From assembly GCF_001722335.1 (NCBI RefSeq), contig NZ_MIHA01000006.1, positions 62,001 to 126,000 on the forward strand: a DNA stretch of 64,000 nt, in the 5' to 3' direction. Source of the DNA: Mycolicibacterium flavescens. GTDB lineage: Bacteria; Actinomycetota; Actinomycetes; Mycobacteriales; Mycobacteriaceae. Below are positions 1 through 9,100 of the stretch, in pieces (the first letter of the stretch is position 1; every line of letters starts with the position of its first letter). The notes under the pieces are model-generated. The model was given only the letters and a program-made list of their open reading frames with translations. It was not told the DNA's origin and did no database searches. A program made the translations under genes and the position numbers.

Positions 1-868
1 GCGCGACGTCGGCGACACCCTCGTCGAGGTCACACACCAGCACCGAGCGCCACGGCGTGATCACGATCGGCGCCTCGATCGCCGCGAGGAACTCCGCGGT
101 GCGGGCGGGCAGCACGCCCAGCGGGACGGCGGCGCCGAGCGCGACGCGACCGTCGTTCTGCTCGATCCAGCCCACCGGCGGCCTGCTGACCGGCGCCCAG
201 GTCGCACCGGGCTGTTCGGTGGCGGTCAGATCGGCCAGCAGCGCTGAGGTGACGTCGAGTTCCCGGACGCGCCAGGCCTTTCCGCGTACCTGTGCGAACC
301 GCCGCGCGACAGCGCACACCGCTTCCACGCCATCGCCGGCGGGAACCCGGACCCCGGTGTCGCGGCCGGCCAGCAGCAGCGCCGCGGTGTCACCGTCGAG
401 ATGGATGCCCGCGTCGGCGTCCAGCCCGGAGATGTCGCCGCGGCCGTCGTCGACGCCGAACAGGAACCGGCCGGGCAGCGACGCCAACGTCTCGTCGGCG
501 CGGATGGCCTCATCGAGATCGGTGACCAGACCGCGGATGTCAGGTGTGGCGCCGGTGCGCCCCGACAGCGGCGAGGCGACGATGTTGCGCACGCGTTCGT
601 GCGTCGGCGACGGCAGCAGCCCGGCCGAAGCGATCGCGTCGGCGACCGCCGCCGTGTCGTCGTCGGCGATCCCGCGGATCTGCAGATTGCCCCGCGAGGT
701 GAGCTCCAGCGTGCCCGCACCCCAGTCGGCCGCGGCGCGGGCGAGCGCCGCGATCTGGCCGGCGCCGATCCGCCCGCCCGGCAGCCGCACCCGCGCCAGC
801 GCACCGTCGGCGGCCCGGTGCACCTGCAGCGCCCCCGGGCACGCGTCCTGGTCGCGGGTCCTGGCCAT
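1..868 (-). CDS. cobG: Precorrin-3B synthase CobG (partial, C-terminus outside window)
   Basis: Aerobic cobalamin synthesis: CobG-type proteins convert precorrin-3A to precorrin-3B with an Fe-S/siroheme-like fold. Translation from ATG at 868 gives 289 residues before the window edge, beginning MARTRDQDACPG. The stretch LTSRGNLQIRG is the nitrite/sulfite reductase ferredoxin-like half-domain motif, and a second ferredoxin-like segment begins near residue 210 (PPVGWIEQNDGRVALG). The Fe-S cysteines expected nearer the C-terminus lie outside the window. In M. tuberculosis cobG and cobN are near neighbours; here tauD and an osmolyte importer separate them. Start chosen because it is the first ATG in the conserved frame; no strong ribosome site is visible. 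Confidence 0.88.
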   Translation of the reverse strand, partial: MARTRDQDACPGALQVHRAADGALARVRLPGGRIGAGQIAALARAAADWGAGTLELTSRGNLQIRGIADDDTAAVADAIASAGLLPSPTHERVRNIVASPLSGRTGATPDIRGLVTDLDEAIRADETLASLPGRFLFGVDDGRGDISGLDADAGIHLDGDTAALLLAGRDTGVRVPAGDGVEAVCAVARRFAQVRGKAWRVRELDVTSALLADLTATEQPGATWAPVSRPPVGWIEQNDGRVALGAAVPLGVLPARTAEFLAAIEAPIVITPWRSVLVCDLDEGVADVA

Positions 869-982
869 CAGCCCACGCTACCGCCGCGAACACAGGTAGT
901 GCGCTACGCATGTGATCCGCCCGGCGCGGTCGTAGTTTCGCCGTAAGCCCGAAGGATCGGGTGGGAACGGTGGGAGAACGAC

Positions 983-1267
983 ATGACCGACACGACCAAC
1001 ACGACCGACCTGCCCGCGGCCCCGCGTCACCAGGCCCCGCGTCACAAGGCAGTGGCCCCCGCCCCGGCCGTCGACGACCGCGTCGTGATCACCGAGCAGC
1101 AGGTGCTGTTCGGATCGGCGCAGGCACTCGCCCGCGCGCCACACCGGTCCACCCACTGGGCGGCGGTGCGGCGCTGGTTCGCCGGTTCCGGCGAGCGGCG
1201 CAACTATCCGGCGCGGCTGAACTATCTCGAGGCCGCGTTGCTGTCGCGGGAGCTGGACCGGCTCTGA
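983..1267 (+). CDS. Small hypothetical protein (94 aa)
   Basis: I do not recognise this family. The ATG at 983 follows a GGGAGAA-type ribosome site. The first 30 residues are low-complexity, rich in Thr, Ala, Pro and His (MTDTTNTTDLP), and probably disordered. The rest is a compact basic/hydrophobic segment with the core VVITEQQVLFGSAQALA and a basic stretch RRWFAGSGERRNYPARLNY. No signal peptide or membrane helix. It lies between cobG, read the other way, and the converging dioxygenase gene, with one base between the two stop codons. Codon bias and the ribosome site support it as real. Confidence 0.6.
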   Translation: MTDTTNTTDLPAAPRHQAPRHKAVAPAPAVDDRVVITEQQVLFGSAQALARAPHRSTHWAAVRRWFAGSGERRNYPARLNYLEAALLSRELDRL

Positions 1268-1268
1268 T

Positions 1269-2186
1269 TCAGCCGGCGAGCGCGACCGGGCCCACGACGT
1301 CCGAGTACGCCGACGCGTCGCCGACGACCGCGCGGCTGCGCCTGCCGAACACGTCGACCGGGATGTCGCCGGCCAGCGTGATGCGGTTGAGCCGGCGGTA
1401 CTGGTCGTCGTAGTCGGCGACCGCGTAATGCTGGGTGGCGCGGTTGTCCCACACGGCGACGTCGCCGAGCTCCCAGTTCCAGCGAATCGTGTTCTCCAGC
1501 TTGGTGACTCGTGCCTGCAGCAGGTTGAACAGGGTGGCCGACTCGGTCGCGCCGAGGCCGACGAACCGCTTGATGAAGTGGCCCAGCAGCAGCACCCGCC
1601 GCCCGGTCTCGGGGTGCACGCGCACCACCGGGTGCTCGGTTTCGTAGTAGTCGGCGACGAACTCGTCGCGGTAGGCCCGCTGCTCGGCGGTCGGGGTGGC
1701 GCCGGGCTCGTCGTGCAGCGTCGCGTAATCGTACTGGTTGGTGTGCACGGCCCACAGGTTCTCGACCAGGGCGCGCAGCGGCGGCGGGAGCTGGTCGTAG
1801 GCCGCCTCGGTGGAGGCCCACGTCGTCGTGCCGCCGTAGGGCGGCAGCGTGACGGCCCGCAGGATCGATGCTTTGGGGACGCGGTCGACGAACGTCACGT
1901 CGGTGTGCCAGCTGTTGGCCTTGTCGAACCGCGAGTCGATCGGCAGCAACCGGTCACCGCGTGAGGTGACTGTCGGATGCGCGGCGGTCGGGGTGCCCAG
2001 CGCTCTGGCGAACGCAAGCTGCCCGTCGTCGTCGAGGTCGTGTTGACCGCGGAAGAACACCACCTTGTGCTCGAGCAGAGCGGCGTTGATCCGCGCCGCG
2101 GTGTCCGGGCCGACGCCGGCGCCCAGATCGACGCCGTCGATGCGCGCACCGATGTGTGCGCCGAGCTTGACCACCCGCAGTGACAT
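1269..2186 (-). CDS. TauD/TfdA-family Fe(II)/2-oxoglutarate dioxygenase
   Basis: Predicted 305-residue non-heme iron dioxygenase that oxidises a sulfonate or sulfate ester using 2-oxoglutarate. The iron ligands are visible as H94 and D96 in SWHTDVTF and H253 in RATQHYAV, with the 2-oxoglutarate-binding arginine in RRLNRITL near residue 268. The wording around H94 and in [12 protein letters not shown] resembles the mycobacterial alkyl sulfatase Rv3406 more than E. coli TauD, so sulfate esters are as likely a substrate as taurine (inference). The start at 2186 has GGAAGG eight bases upstream. The frame stays open to 2336, but that extension looks unlike the family. Divergent from the importer operon, which could hint at uptake of a sulfur or osmolyte compound. 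Confidence 0.85.
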   Translation of the reverse strand: MSLRVVKLGAHIGARIDGVDLGAGVGPDTAARINAALLEHKVVFFRGQHDLDDDGQLAFARALGTPTAAHPTVTSRGDRLLPIDSRFDKANSWHTDVTFVDRVPKASILRAVTLPPYGGTTTWASTEAAYDQLPPPLRALVENLWAVHTNQYDYATLHDEPGATPTAEQRAYRDEFVADYYETEHPVVRVHPETGRRVLLLGHFIKRFVGLGATESATLFNLLQARVTKLENTIRWNWELGDVAVWDNRATQHYAVADYDDQYRRLNRITLAGDIPVDVFGRRSRAVVGDASAYSDVVGPVALAG

Positions 2187-2283
2187 GTGAAGAACCTTCC
2201 GTCGGACCGGCTGCCAGGTTCCTCGTTTGCGCCCGCGGCGGCCAGCGTTCGGCTCAGCGGGAATCGAATGCCGCGGTTTCGAT

Positions 2284-2297
2284 CCGATCAAGATCGG
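2284..2297. promoter_or_regulatory. 14-bp palindrome before the osmolyte importer operon
   Basis: CCGATC-AA-GATCGG is a perfect inverted repeat ending 13 bases before the first start codon of the importer, in the 124-base gap shared with the divergent dioxygenase gene. It is well placed for a repressor site. No regulator gene is adjacent, so the assignment is inference and a GC-rich chance palindrome is possible. Confidence 0.25.
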
Positions 2298-2310
2298 GTA
2301 GAGCGACGCG

Positions 2311-2958
2311 GTGGGGGCATTGTGGGAGTACATCACCGCCCATTACGCGCAGCTGGCCTTCGACTCCTACCAGCACGTCAGCGCGGTTGTGCAGAGCGTG
2401 CTGATCGCGACCGTGATCGGGGTGGCGATCGGGGTGGCCACCTACCGCAACGCAACCGCCGCCAGCCTCGCGACGTCGACGTCCAGCGTGATCCTCACGG
2501 TGCCCGCGTTCGCGCTGCTCGGTTTGCTGATCCCGCTGTTCGGCCTGGGCGTGGTGCCGGCGGTCACCGCGCTGGTGCTGTACTCGCTGCTGCCGATCGT
2601 GCGCAACACGATCGTCGGGCTCAGCGCGGTGGACCCGGCGCTCACCGACGCCGCCCGGGGGCTGGGGATGAGCAGGCTCGACACGCTGGCCCGGGTGGAA
2701 CTGCGCCTGGTGTGGCCGTCGATCCTGTCCGCGATGCGGATCAGCACCCAGATGTCGATGGGGGTGCTGGCGATCGCGGCCTACGTCAAGGGGCCGGGGC
2801 TGGGCAACCTGATCTTCACGGGGCTGGCGCGCGTCGGCAGCCCAACCGCCGTCCCGATGGCGCTGGCCGGCACGCTGCTGATCGTGATCCTGGCGCTCGC
2901 GCTCGACGCGGTACTCGTGCTGCTCGGGCGGCTCACCACCTCGAAAGGTATTCGATGA
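2311..2958 (+). CDS. proW: Glycine betaine/choline-type ABC importer, permease 1
   Basis: Membrane subunit (215 aa) of an OpuC/ProVWXZ-type compatible-solute importer. About five membrane helices are apparent ([77 protein letters not shown]). The cytoplasmic coupling loop that touches the ATPase is clear: [19 protein letters not shown]. The GTG at 2311 is taken as start; TTG at 2320 is an alternative. The stop overlaps the ATPase start by four bases (ATGA), so translation is probably coupled. The two permeases in this operon are paralogues and should form a heterodimer. Confidence 0.88.
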   Translation: MGALWEYITAHYAQLAFDSYQHVSAVVQSVLIATVIGVAIGVATYRNATAASLATSTSSVILTVPAFALLGLLIPLFGLGVVPAVTALVLYSLLPIVRNTIVGLSAVDPALTDAARGLGMSRLDTLARVELRLVWPSILSAMRISTQMSMGVLAIAAYVKGPGLGNLIFTGLARVGSPTAVPMALAGTLLIVILALALDAVLVLLGRLTTSKGIR

Positions 2959-4151
2959 CAACGCAGATCGCACCCGAGGACACCCGCGACGGCACCGGCG
3001 TGCGCATCGTGCTCGACCACGTGTCGAAGGTCTACCCCGGCTCGGAGCGGCCCGCTGTCGACGACGTGTCCCTCGACATCCCGGCCGGCGAGATCGTGGT
3101 GTTCGTCGGGCCGTCCGGGTGCGGCAAGACCACGATGATGCGGATGATCAACCGGCTCTCGGAGCCGACGTCGGGCAAGATCATGATCGGCGAGAGCGAC
3201 GCGTTGTCGATCCGGCCGACCGAACTGCGCCGCTCGATCGGCTACTCGATCCAGCAGGCCGGGTTGTTCCCGCACATGACGATCCGGCAGAACGTCGGGC
3301 TGGTGCCGGGTCTGCTGCGCTGGGACCGCAAACGCATCGCCGAACGCGTCGACGAACTGCTCGACATGGTCGGCCTCGAACCGACCGAGTACGCCGACCG
3401 CTATCCGCGCCAACTCTCCGGCGGCCAGCAGCAGCGCGTCGGGGTGGCCCGCGCGCTGGCGGCCGACCCGCCGGTGCTGCTGATGGACGAGCCGTTCGGC
3501 GCGGTCGACCCGATCACCCGCAGCACGCTGCAGGACGAACTGCTGCGACTGCAGAGCGAACTGCGCAAGACCATCGTGTTCGTCACCCACGACTTCGGCG
3601 AGGCCGTCAAACTCGGCGACCGGATCACGGTGCTGGGCAACCAGTCCAAGGTGCTGCAGTACGACACCCCGCAGAACATCCTCGCCAGCCCGGCCGACGA
3701 CACGGTGGCCGGCTTCGTCGGGTCCGGTGCCTCGCTGCGCCAGCTCGGCCTGATGCGCATCAAAGACGTCGAGCTGAGGCCGCATCCGACCGTGCGTGAA
3801 TCGGATTCGCTCGACGAGGTCCGAAAGACCTTGGCGGGCAGCGAGTTCGACTGGGTGGTGGTCCTCGACGACCGTGAGCGACCGGTCAGCTGGGTGCGGG
3901 AGGGCAAGCTTGCGCACGCGAGCACGCTGGCCGCGGTGACCGAATCGCTCGACGTGGTGAGCACGCAGTCGACGCTCGAGGACGCGCTGGAGGCGATCCT
4001 GGCCGGGCAGCACGCGTCGGCCGTCGTCACCGGCCCGGGCAGCCGCTACGAAGGCGTCGTCACGCTGGACACGCTGATCGACACCATCACGTGGCTGCGG
4101 GCGTCCGCGGAGGCGAGCACCGAGGAGAGCAGAGGAACCGCAGCACCGTGA
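2955..4151 (+). CDS. proV: Glycine betaine/choline-type ABC importer, ATPase with CBS domains
   Basis: ATP-binding subunit (398 aa) energising the betaine/choline-type importer. Walker A GPSGCGKTT is at residues 52-60, with Q-loop SIQQAGLFPH, signature LSGGQQQR, Walker B VLLMDEPFG and switch histidine VTHDFGEA. After about residue 245 comes a CBS pair (SDSLDEVRKTL, FDWVVVLDD, then STQSTLEDALEAIL, VVTGPGSRYEGVVT). In this family CBS modules sense ionic strength or cyclic dinucleotides. ATG at 2955 overlaps the upstream stop; the same frame is open back to 2187, but that part lies over the first permease and is not coding here. Confidence 0.92.
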   Translation: MTTQIAPEDTRDGTGVRIVLDHVSKVYPGSERPAVDDVSLDIPAGEIVVFVGPSGCGKTTMMRMINRLSEPTSGKIMIGESDALSIRPTELRRSIGYSIQQAGLFPHMTIRQNVGLVPGLLRWDRKRIAERVDELLDMVGLEPTEYADRYPRQLSGGQQQRVGVARALAADPPVLLMDEPFGAVDPITRSTLQDELLRLQSELRKTIVFVTHDFGEAVKLGDRITVLGNQSKVLQYDTPQNILASPADDTVAGFVGSGASLRQLGLMRIKDVELRPHPTVRESDSLDEVRKTLAGSEFDWVVVLDDRERPVSWVREGKLAHASTLAAVTESLDVVSTQSTLEDALEAILAGQHASAVVTGPGSRYEGVVTLDTLIDTITWLRASAEASTEESRGTAAP

Positions 4152-4918
4152 CCGCTGTCGCCGAGACCACCCAGACCGCCCGGGCCAACCCGGGTGAGCG
4201 CAGGCGGCTGCTCATCCAGCCGGTGCTGGTGCTGGTGGTCGCTGCGGCGGTGGTGTTCTGGGCGTTCAACCGCGACCTGACCGCGACGCAGCAGGAGAAC
4301 ATCAACCCCGGCAACATCGCCACGCTGATCTGGCAGCACCTGCTGATCACCGCCGCGGTCACCGCGATCGTGCTCGCGGTCGGAGTGCCGCTCGGGGTGC
4401 TGGTCACCCGGCCCAGCGCCCGACTGCTGCGGCCCCTGTTCATGGGCGTGGCCAACATCGGGCAGGCCGCACCGGCCATCGGGCTGCTGGTGCTGCTGTT
4501 CCTGTGGACCGGGCGGACCGGGTTCTGGATCGGCGTGCTGCCGATCGCGCTGTACTCGCTGCTGCCGGTGCTGGCCAGCACGATCCTGGGCATCACCCAG
4601 GTGGACCGGTCACTGGTCGATGCCGGTCTGGGACAGGGCATGTCGCGCCGGTCGGTGCTGCAGCGCGTCGAGCTGCCGCTGGCGGTCCCGTACATCCTGG
4701 CCGGTCTGCGCACGTCGCTGGTGCTCGCCGTGGGAACCGCGACGCTGAGCTTCCTGGTCAACGCCGGCGGGCTGGGCATCCTGATCGACACCGGATACAA
4801 GCTGCAGGACAACGTGACCCTGATCCTGGGCAGCGTGCTGGCGGTGTGCCTGGCGCTGCTGGTCGACTGGCTCGGCGGGCTGGCCGAGTTCTACCTCAAC
4901 CCCAAGGGTCTGCGATGA
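4148..4918 (+). CDS. proZ: Glycine betaine/choline-type ABC importer, permease 2
   Basis: Second membrane subunit (256 aa). It carries a hydrophilic N-terminal tail, then a first helix (VLVLVVAAAVVFWAF), an extracytoplasmic loop and the permease core. The coupling loop reads DRSLVDAGLGQGMSRRSVLQRVELPLAVPY with the usual EAA-loop glycine. It is longer than permease 1 by the extra N-terminal helix. Start GTG at 4148 overlaps the ATPase stop (GTGA); the frame is open further upstream to 4091, but that part lies inside the ATPase gene. It should pair with permease 1 in the membrane. Confidence 0.88.
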   Translation: MTAVAETTQTARANPGERRRLLIQPVLVLVVAAAVVFWAFNRDLTATQQENINPGNIATLIWQHLLITAAVTAIVLAVGVPLGVLVTRPSARLLRPLFMGVANIGQAAPAIGLLVLLFLWTGRTGFWIGVLPIALYSLLPVLASTILGITQVDRSLVDAGLGQGMSRRSVLQRVELPLAVPYILAGLRTSLVLAVGTATLSFLVNAGGLGILIDTGYKLQDNVTLILGSVLAVCLALLVDWLGGLAEFYLNPKGLR

Positions 4919-5886
4919 ACCGCCGCGTTCTCGCGGTCGCGCTGGCCTGTGTGCTGCTGCTGACCGGCTGCGGGCTCGGCGCAGGCAGCACCGTCCCGCT
5001 GAAGGTCGCGCCCGGGTCGGTCCAGCCGACCCCGGGCCTGGAGGGTGTGCGAATCACGGTGGGCTCCAAGGAATACACCGAACAGGTGATTCTCGGGTAC
5101 ATCCTGGAGTTCACGCTCGCGGCGGCCGGCGCCGATGTGCGCGACCTGACCGGCATCGTCGGGTCGCGCAGCACCCGGGAAGCGCAGCTGTCGGGGCAGG
5201 TCGATGTGGCCTACGAGTTCACCGGCAACGCCTGGATCAACTATCTCGGCCACGAGAAGCCGATCCCGGACAGCCGGGCGCAGTTCGAGGCGGTGCGCGA
5301 GGAGGACCTGGCGCGCAACGACATGGTGTGGCTGGAGCCCGGGCCGATGGACGACACCTACGCGCTGGCGGCCAGCCGCGCGGTGGTCGAGCGCACCGGG
5401 GTGCGCACGCTGTCGCAGTACGCCGAGCTCGTCCGTCGCGACCCCGCCGCCGCGCGCACGTGCGTCGACACCGAATTCCGTGCGCGCCAAGACGGTTTCC
5501 CCGGCATGGCCCAGGCGTACGGGTTCGACCCGGCGCGCGCGCAGACCCCGGTGCTGCAGGTGGGGATCATCTACCAGGCCACCGCCGACGCGACGCAGTG
5601 CGACTTCGGCGAGGTGTTCACCACCGACGGGCGCATCGCGGCACTCGACCTCGTCGTGCTCACCGACGACAAGCAGTTCTTCGCGCACTACAACCCGTCG
5701 GTCACCATGAAACGCGGCTTCTACGAAGCACATCCGCAGATCGCCGAGGTGACCGCGCCGGTCACCGCGGCGCTGACCAACGACGCGATCATGGACATGA
5801 ACAAGCAGGTCGACGTCGAGGGCCGCGACCCCAGCGTGGTGGCCCGCGACTGGATGGTCGCCGAAGGTTTCGTCACCCTGCCCTGA
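4915..5886 (+). CDS. proX: Glycine betaine/choline-type ABC importer, substrate-binding lipoprotein
   Basis: Extracytoplasmic binding protein (323 aa). The signal peptide ends in the lipobox LLTGC, giving a lipid-anchored Cys19. The mature part starts with the OpuAC/ProX hallmark ITVGSKEYTEQVILGYI, followed by the second-lobe motif DVAYEFTGNAW. Aromatic residues (Y, W) are frequent, as expected for a cation-pi cage that binds quaternary amines, though I cannot map them individually. It ends a four-gene operon in which every junction overlaps by four bases. A small hairpin (GTGAC, 4-base loop, GTCAC) begins three bases after the stop and has no T-run. Confidence 0.9.
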   Translation: MNRRVLAVALACVLLLTGCGLGAGSTVPLKVAPGSVQPTPGLEGVRITVGSKEYTEQVILGYILEFTLAAAGADVRDLTGIVGSRSTREAQLSGQVDVAYEFTGNAWINYLGHEKPIPDSRAQFEAVREEDLARNDMVWLEPGPMDDTYALAASRAVVERTGVRTLSQYAELVRRDPAAARTCVDTEFRARQDGFPGMAQAYGFDPARAQTPVLQVGIIYQATADATQCDFGEVFTTDGRIAALDLVVLTDDKQFFAHYNPSVTMKRGFYEAHPQIAEVTAPVTAALTNDAIMDMNKQVDVEGRDPSVVARDWMVAEGFVTLP

Positions 5887-5905
5887 CAGTGACGCTTGTC
5901 ACATC

Positions 5906-5923
5906 CGGATAACGAGTGATCCG
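5906..5923. promoter_or_regulatory. Inverted repeat in the gap before the small peptide gene
   Basis: CGGAT-N8-ATCCG is a perfect 5-base-arm inverted repeat 20 bases after the importer operon ends and about 90 bases before the 33-codon gene. A TTGACG (5952-5957) lies downstream, but no good -10 sits at the right distance. I also looked here for a cobalamin riboswitch, because cobN follows, and saw no convincing B12 box. Weak regulatory candidate only. Confidence 0.2.
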
Positions 5924-6014
5924 TGCCACACAGCTTGCTCACAAATGCCCGTTGACGTCGTAAGTTCCAGCTACTGCACGTGTGTGTAGTAAGCGATGTC
6001 AGGAAGGAACGACG

Positions 6015-6116
6015 ATGTTCGAACTGATCGTTTTCGGCACTCTGCTGCTCGTGCTGATCGCCGCCCTCGGACTGCCCTACCCGCAGAGCACCCACGGCCG
6101 CTGGAACCGCCGCTGA
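6015..6116 (+). CDS. 33-residue single-helix membrane peptide
   Basis: Short gene with a strong ribosome site (AGGAAGGA, six bases before ATG at 6015). The product starts MFELIVFGTLLLVLIAALGL, one clear transmembrane helix of about 18 residues, and ends with a short polar basic tail PYPQSTHGRWNRR. It lies 56 bases upstream of cobN on the same strand and may be co-transcribed with it. No known domain is recognised. It is not CbtB-like, since the histidine-rich tail of cobalt transporter subunits is absent. Evidence is the ribosome site, the coherent helix and the location; function unknown. Confidence 0.55.
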   Translation: MFELIVFGTLLLVLIAALGLPYPQSTHGRWNRR

Positions 6117-6120
6117 GCAA

Positions 6121-6147
6121 CCCCCGCACGCTCGCCGACAGCGGGGG
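6121..6147. other. GC-rich hairpin between peptide gene and cobN
   Basis: CCCCCGC (6121-6127) and GCGGGGG (6141-6147) form a perfect seven-pair stem with a 13-base loop, starting four bases after the peptide stop and ending 25 bases before the cobN start. No T-run follows, so a classical terminator is unlikely. It could attenuate cobN or stabilise the upstream message. Confidence 0.35.
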
Positions 6148-6172
6148 AGGGCGCGTGGGGTAGTAATGGTGG

Positions 6173-9100
6173 GTGTCTCACCCCTCGACCGACCCCTGCG
6201 TCCTGCTGCTGTCGACGTCCGACACCGACCTGATCACCGCGCGGTCCAGCGGTGCGCGGTACCGGTGGGCCAACCCGTCGCGGCTCGTCGAGGGTGAACT
6301 CGCCGAACTGCTGCGCGACGCCGACGTCGTCGTGATCCGCATCCTCGGCGGATACCGGGCCTGGCAGGACGGCATCGACGAGGTGGTGGCCAGCGGTCGG
6401 CCGACCGTGGTGGTCAGCGGCGAACAGGCGCCCGACGCCGAGCTGATGGGGCACTCGACCACGCCGGCCGGGGTCGCGCTGCAGGCCCACGTCTACCTGG
6501 CCCAGGGCGGCGTCGCGAACCTGCAGCAACTGCACGCGTTCCTCTGCGACACCGTGCTGATGACCGGGTTCGGCTTCGCCCCGCCGGAGAGCACCCCGAC
6601 CTGGGGTGTGGTGTCGCGCCCCGCCCGCGACGTCGACGGTCCGACGGTGGCGGTGCTGTACTACCGCGCCCAGCACCTCGCCGGTAACACCGGCTACGTC
6701 GAGGCGCTGTGCGACGCGATCGAAAACGCCGGCGCCCGAGCGCTTCCGGTGTTCTGCGCGTCGCTGCGCACCGCCGACGCCGAACTTCTCGAGCTGCTCG
6801 GCACCTCCGACGCGCTGATCACCACCGTGCTCGCCGCGGGCGGTGCGACCCCGGCGGCGGTGACGGCCGGTGGCGACGACGACACCTGGAACGTCGCGCA
6901 TCTGGCGGCGCTCGATATCCCTATTCTGCAGGGGCTGTGCCTGACGAGTTCGAAGGCGCAGTGGCAGAACAACGACGACGGGCTGTCCCCGCTGGACGTG
7001 GCGACCCAGGTCGCCGTCCCCGAGTTCGACGGCCGGATCATCACCGTGCCGTTCTCGTTTAAGGAGATCGACGACGAGGGGCTGATCTCCTACGTCGCCG
7101 ACCCCGAGCGCTGCGCGCGGGTCGCCGGCCTCGCGGTGCGCCATGCGCGGCTGCGCTCGATCCCCGTCGCCGACAAGCGCATTGCCGTCGTGTTCTCGGC
7201 GTACCCGACCAAGCACGCCCGTATCGGCAACGCCGTCGGGCTCGACACCCCGGCCAGCGCCATCGCGCTGCTGCGGGCGATGCGCGACCACGGCTACCGC
7301 ATCGACGACATCCCCGGCCTGGCCGCCGGTGACGGTGATGCGCTGATCCACGCGCTGATCGAACGCGGCGGCCAGGATCCCGACTGGCTCACCGAAGGCC
7401 AACTCGAAGGCAACCCGATCCGGGTGTCCGCCAAGGCCTATGCGCAGTGGTTCGCCACGCTGCCTGCCGAGCTGACCGACGCCATCGTCGAACACTGGGG
7501 CCCGCCGCCCGGGGCGCTGTTCGTCGACCGCAGCGCCGATCCCGACGGTGAGATCGTGATTGCCGCCCTGCACGCCGGCAACGTGGTGCTGATGGTGCAG
7601 CCGCCGCGCGGGTTCGGCGAGAACCCGGTCGCCATCTACCACGACCCCGACCTGCCGCCGAGCCACCACTACCTGGCCGCCTACCGGTGGATCGAGAACG
7701 AGTTCGGCGCGGACGCGGTCGTGCATCTGGGCAAGCACGGCAACCTGGAGTGGCTGCCGGGCAAGACCCTGGGCATGTCGGCGGCCTGCGGATCCGACGC
7801 CGCGCTGGGCAACCTGCCGCTGATCTACCCGTTTCTGGTCAACGACCCCGGCGAAGGCACCCAGGCCAAGCGGCGTGCGCACGCCACCCTGGTGGACCAC
7901 CTGATCCCGCCGATGGCCCGCGCCGAAACCTACGGCGACATCGCGCGCCTGGAGCAACTGCTCGACGAGCACGCCAACGTCTCGGCGCTGGACCCCGGCA
8001 AGCTGCCCGCGATCCGCCAGCAGATCTGGACGTTGATGCGCGCCGCCAAGATGGACCACGACCTGGGTCTTCAGGAGCGGCCCGAAGAGGACTCGTTCGA
8101 CGACATGCTGCTGCACGTCGACGGGTGGCTGTGCGAGATCAAGGACGTCCAGATCCGCGACGGGTTGCACATCCTCGGGCAGACCCCGGCCGGCGAGGAC
8201 GAACTCGACCTGGTGCTGGCCGTGCTGCGCGCCCGCCAGCTGTTCGGCGGGGAACACACCGTGCCCGGGCTGCGGCAGGCGCTCGGGCTGGCCGAGGACG
8301 GCCACGACGAGCGCACCGCCGTCGACGCGGCCGAAGCCAAGGCCCGTGAACTCGTTGGCGCGCTGCAGAATTCGGGTTGGAATCCGGACGTCGCCGACAC
8401 GCTGACCGACAACCCCGACGTCGCCGCCGTGCTGCGGTTCGCCGCGACCGAGGTGGTGCCGCGCCTGGCCGGCACCGCCGGTGAGATCCCGCAGATCCTG
8501 CGCGCGCTCGACGGGCGCTTCATCGCGGCAGGGCCGTCAGGCTCACCGCTGCGCGGACTGGTCAACGTGCTGCCCACCGGGCGCAACTTCTACTCCGTGG
8601 ACCCCAAGGCGGTGCCGTCGCGGCTGGCGTGGGAAACCGGTGTGGCGATGGCCGATTCGCTGCTGGCCCGCTACCGCGAAGACTACGGCGACTGGCCGCG
8701 CTCGGTCGGGCTGTCGGTGTGGGGGACCTCCGCGATGCGGACCGCAGGCGACGACATCGCCGAAGTGCTGGCGCTGCTGGGGGTGCGCCCGGTGTGGGAC
8801 GACGCGTCGCGCCGCGTCGTCGACCTCGAACCGATCGAACTGGCCGACCTGGGCCGTCCCCGCATCGACGTCACCGTGCGCATCTCCGGCTTCTTCCGCG
8901 ACGCGTTCCCGCACGTGGTGACCATGCTCGACGACGCGGTCGCGCTCGTCGCCGGCCTCGACGAAGCCGACGAGGACAACTACGTGCGCGCCCACGCGCG
9001 CGCCGACCTCGCCGAGCACGGCGACCAACGCCGTTCCACCACACGTATTTTCGGTTCCAAGCCCGGCACCTACGGCGCCGGGCTGCTGCAGCTGATCGAC

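Noticed and set aside
2187..2954. N-terminal extension of the importer ATPase frame
   Set aside because: It overlaps the first permease gene and reads as Arg-rich noise; the ATPase proper starts at 2955 with an ATGA overlap.
6121..6147. Classical rho-independent terminator
   Set aside because: Strong GC stem but no T-run; reported as a hairpin only.
5887..6172. Cobalamin riboswitch before cobN
   Set aside because: I looked for the B12 box and the surrounding folded core and saw neither; only short hairpins are present.
6077..8305. 742-residue open frame antisense to cobN
   Set aside because: Low-complexity Arg/Gly/His/Val-rich product typical of the opposite strand of GC-rich genes; cobN is clearly the coding frame.
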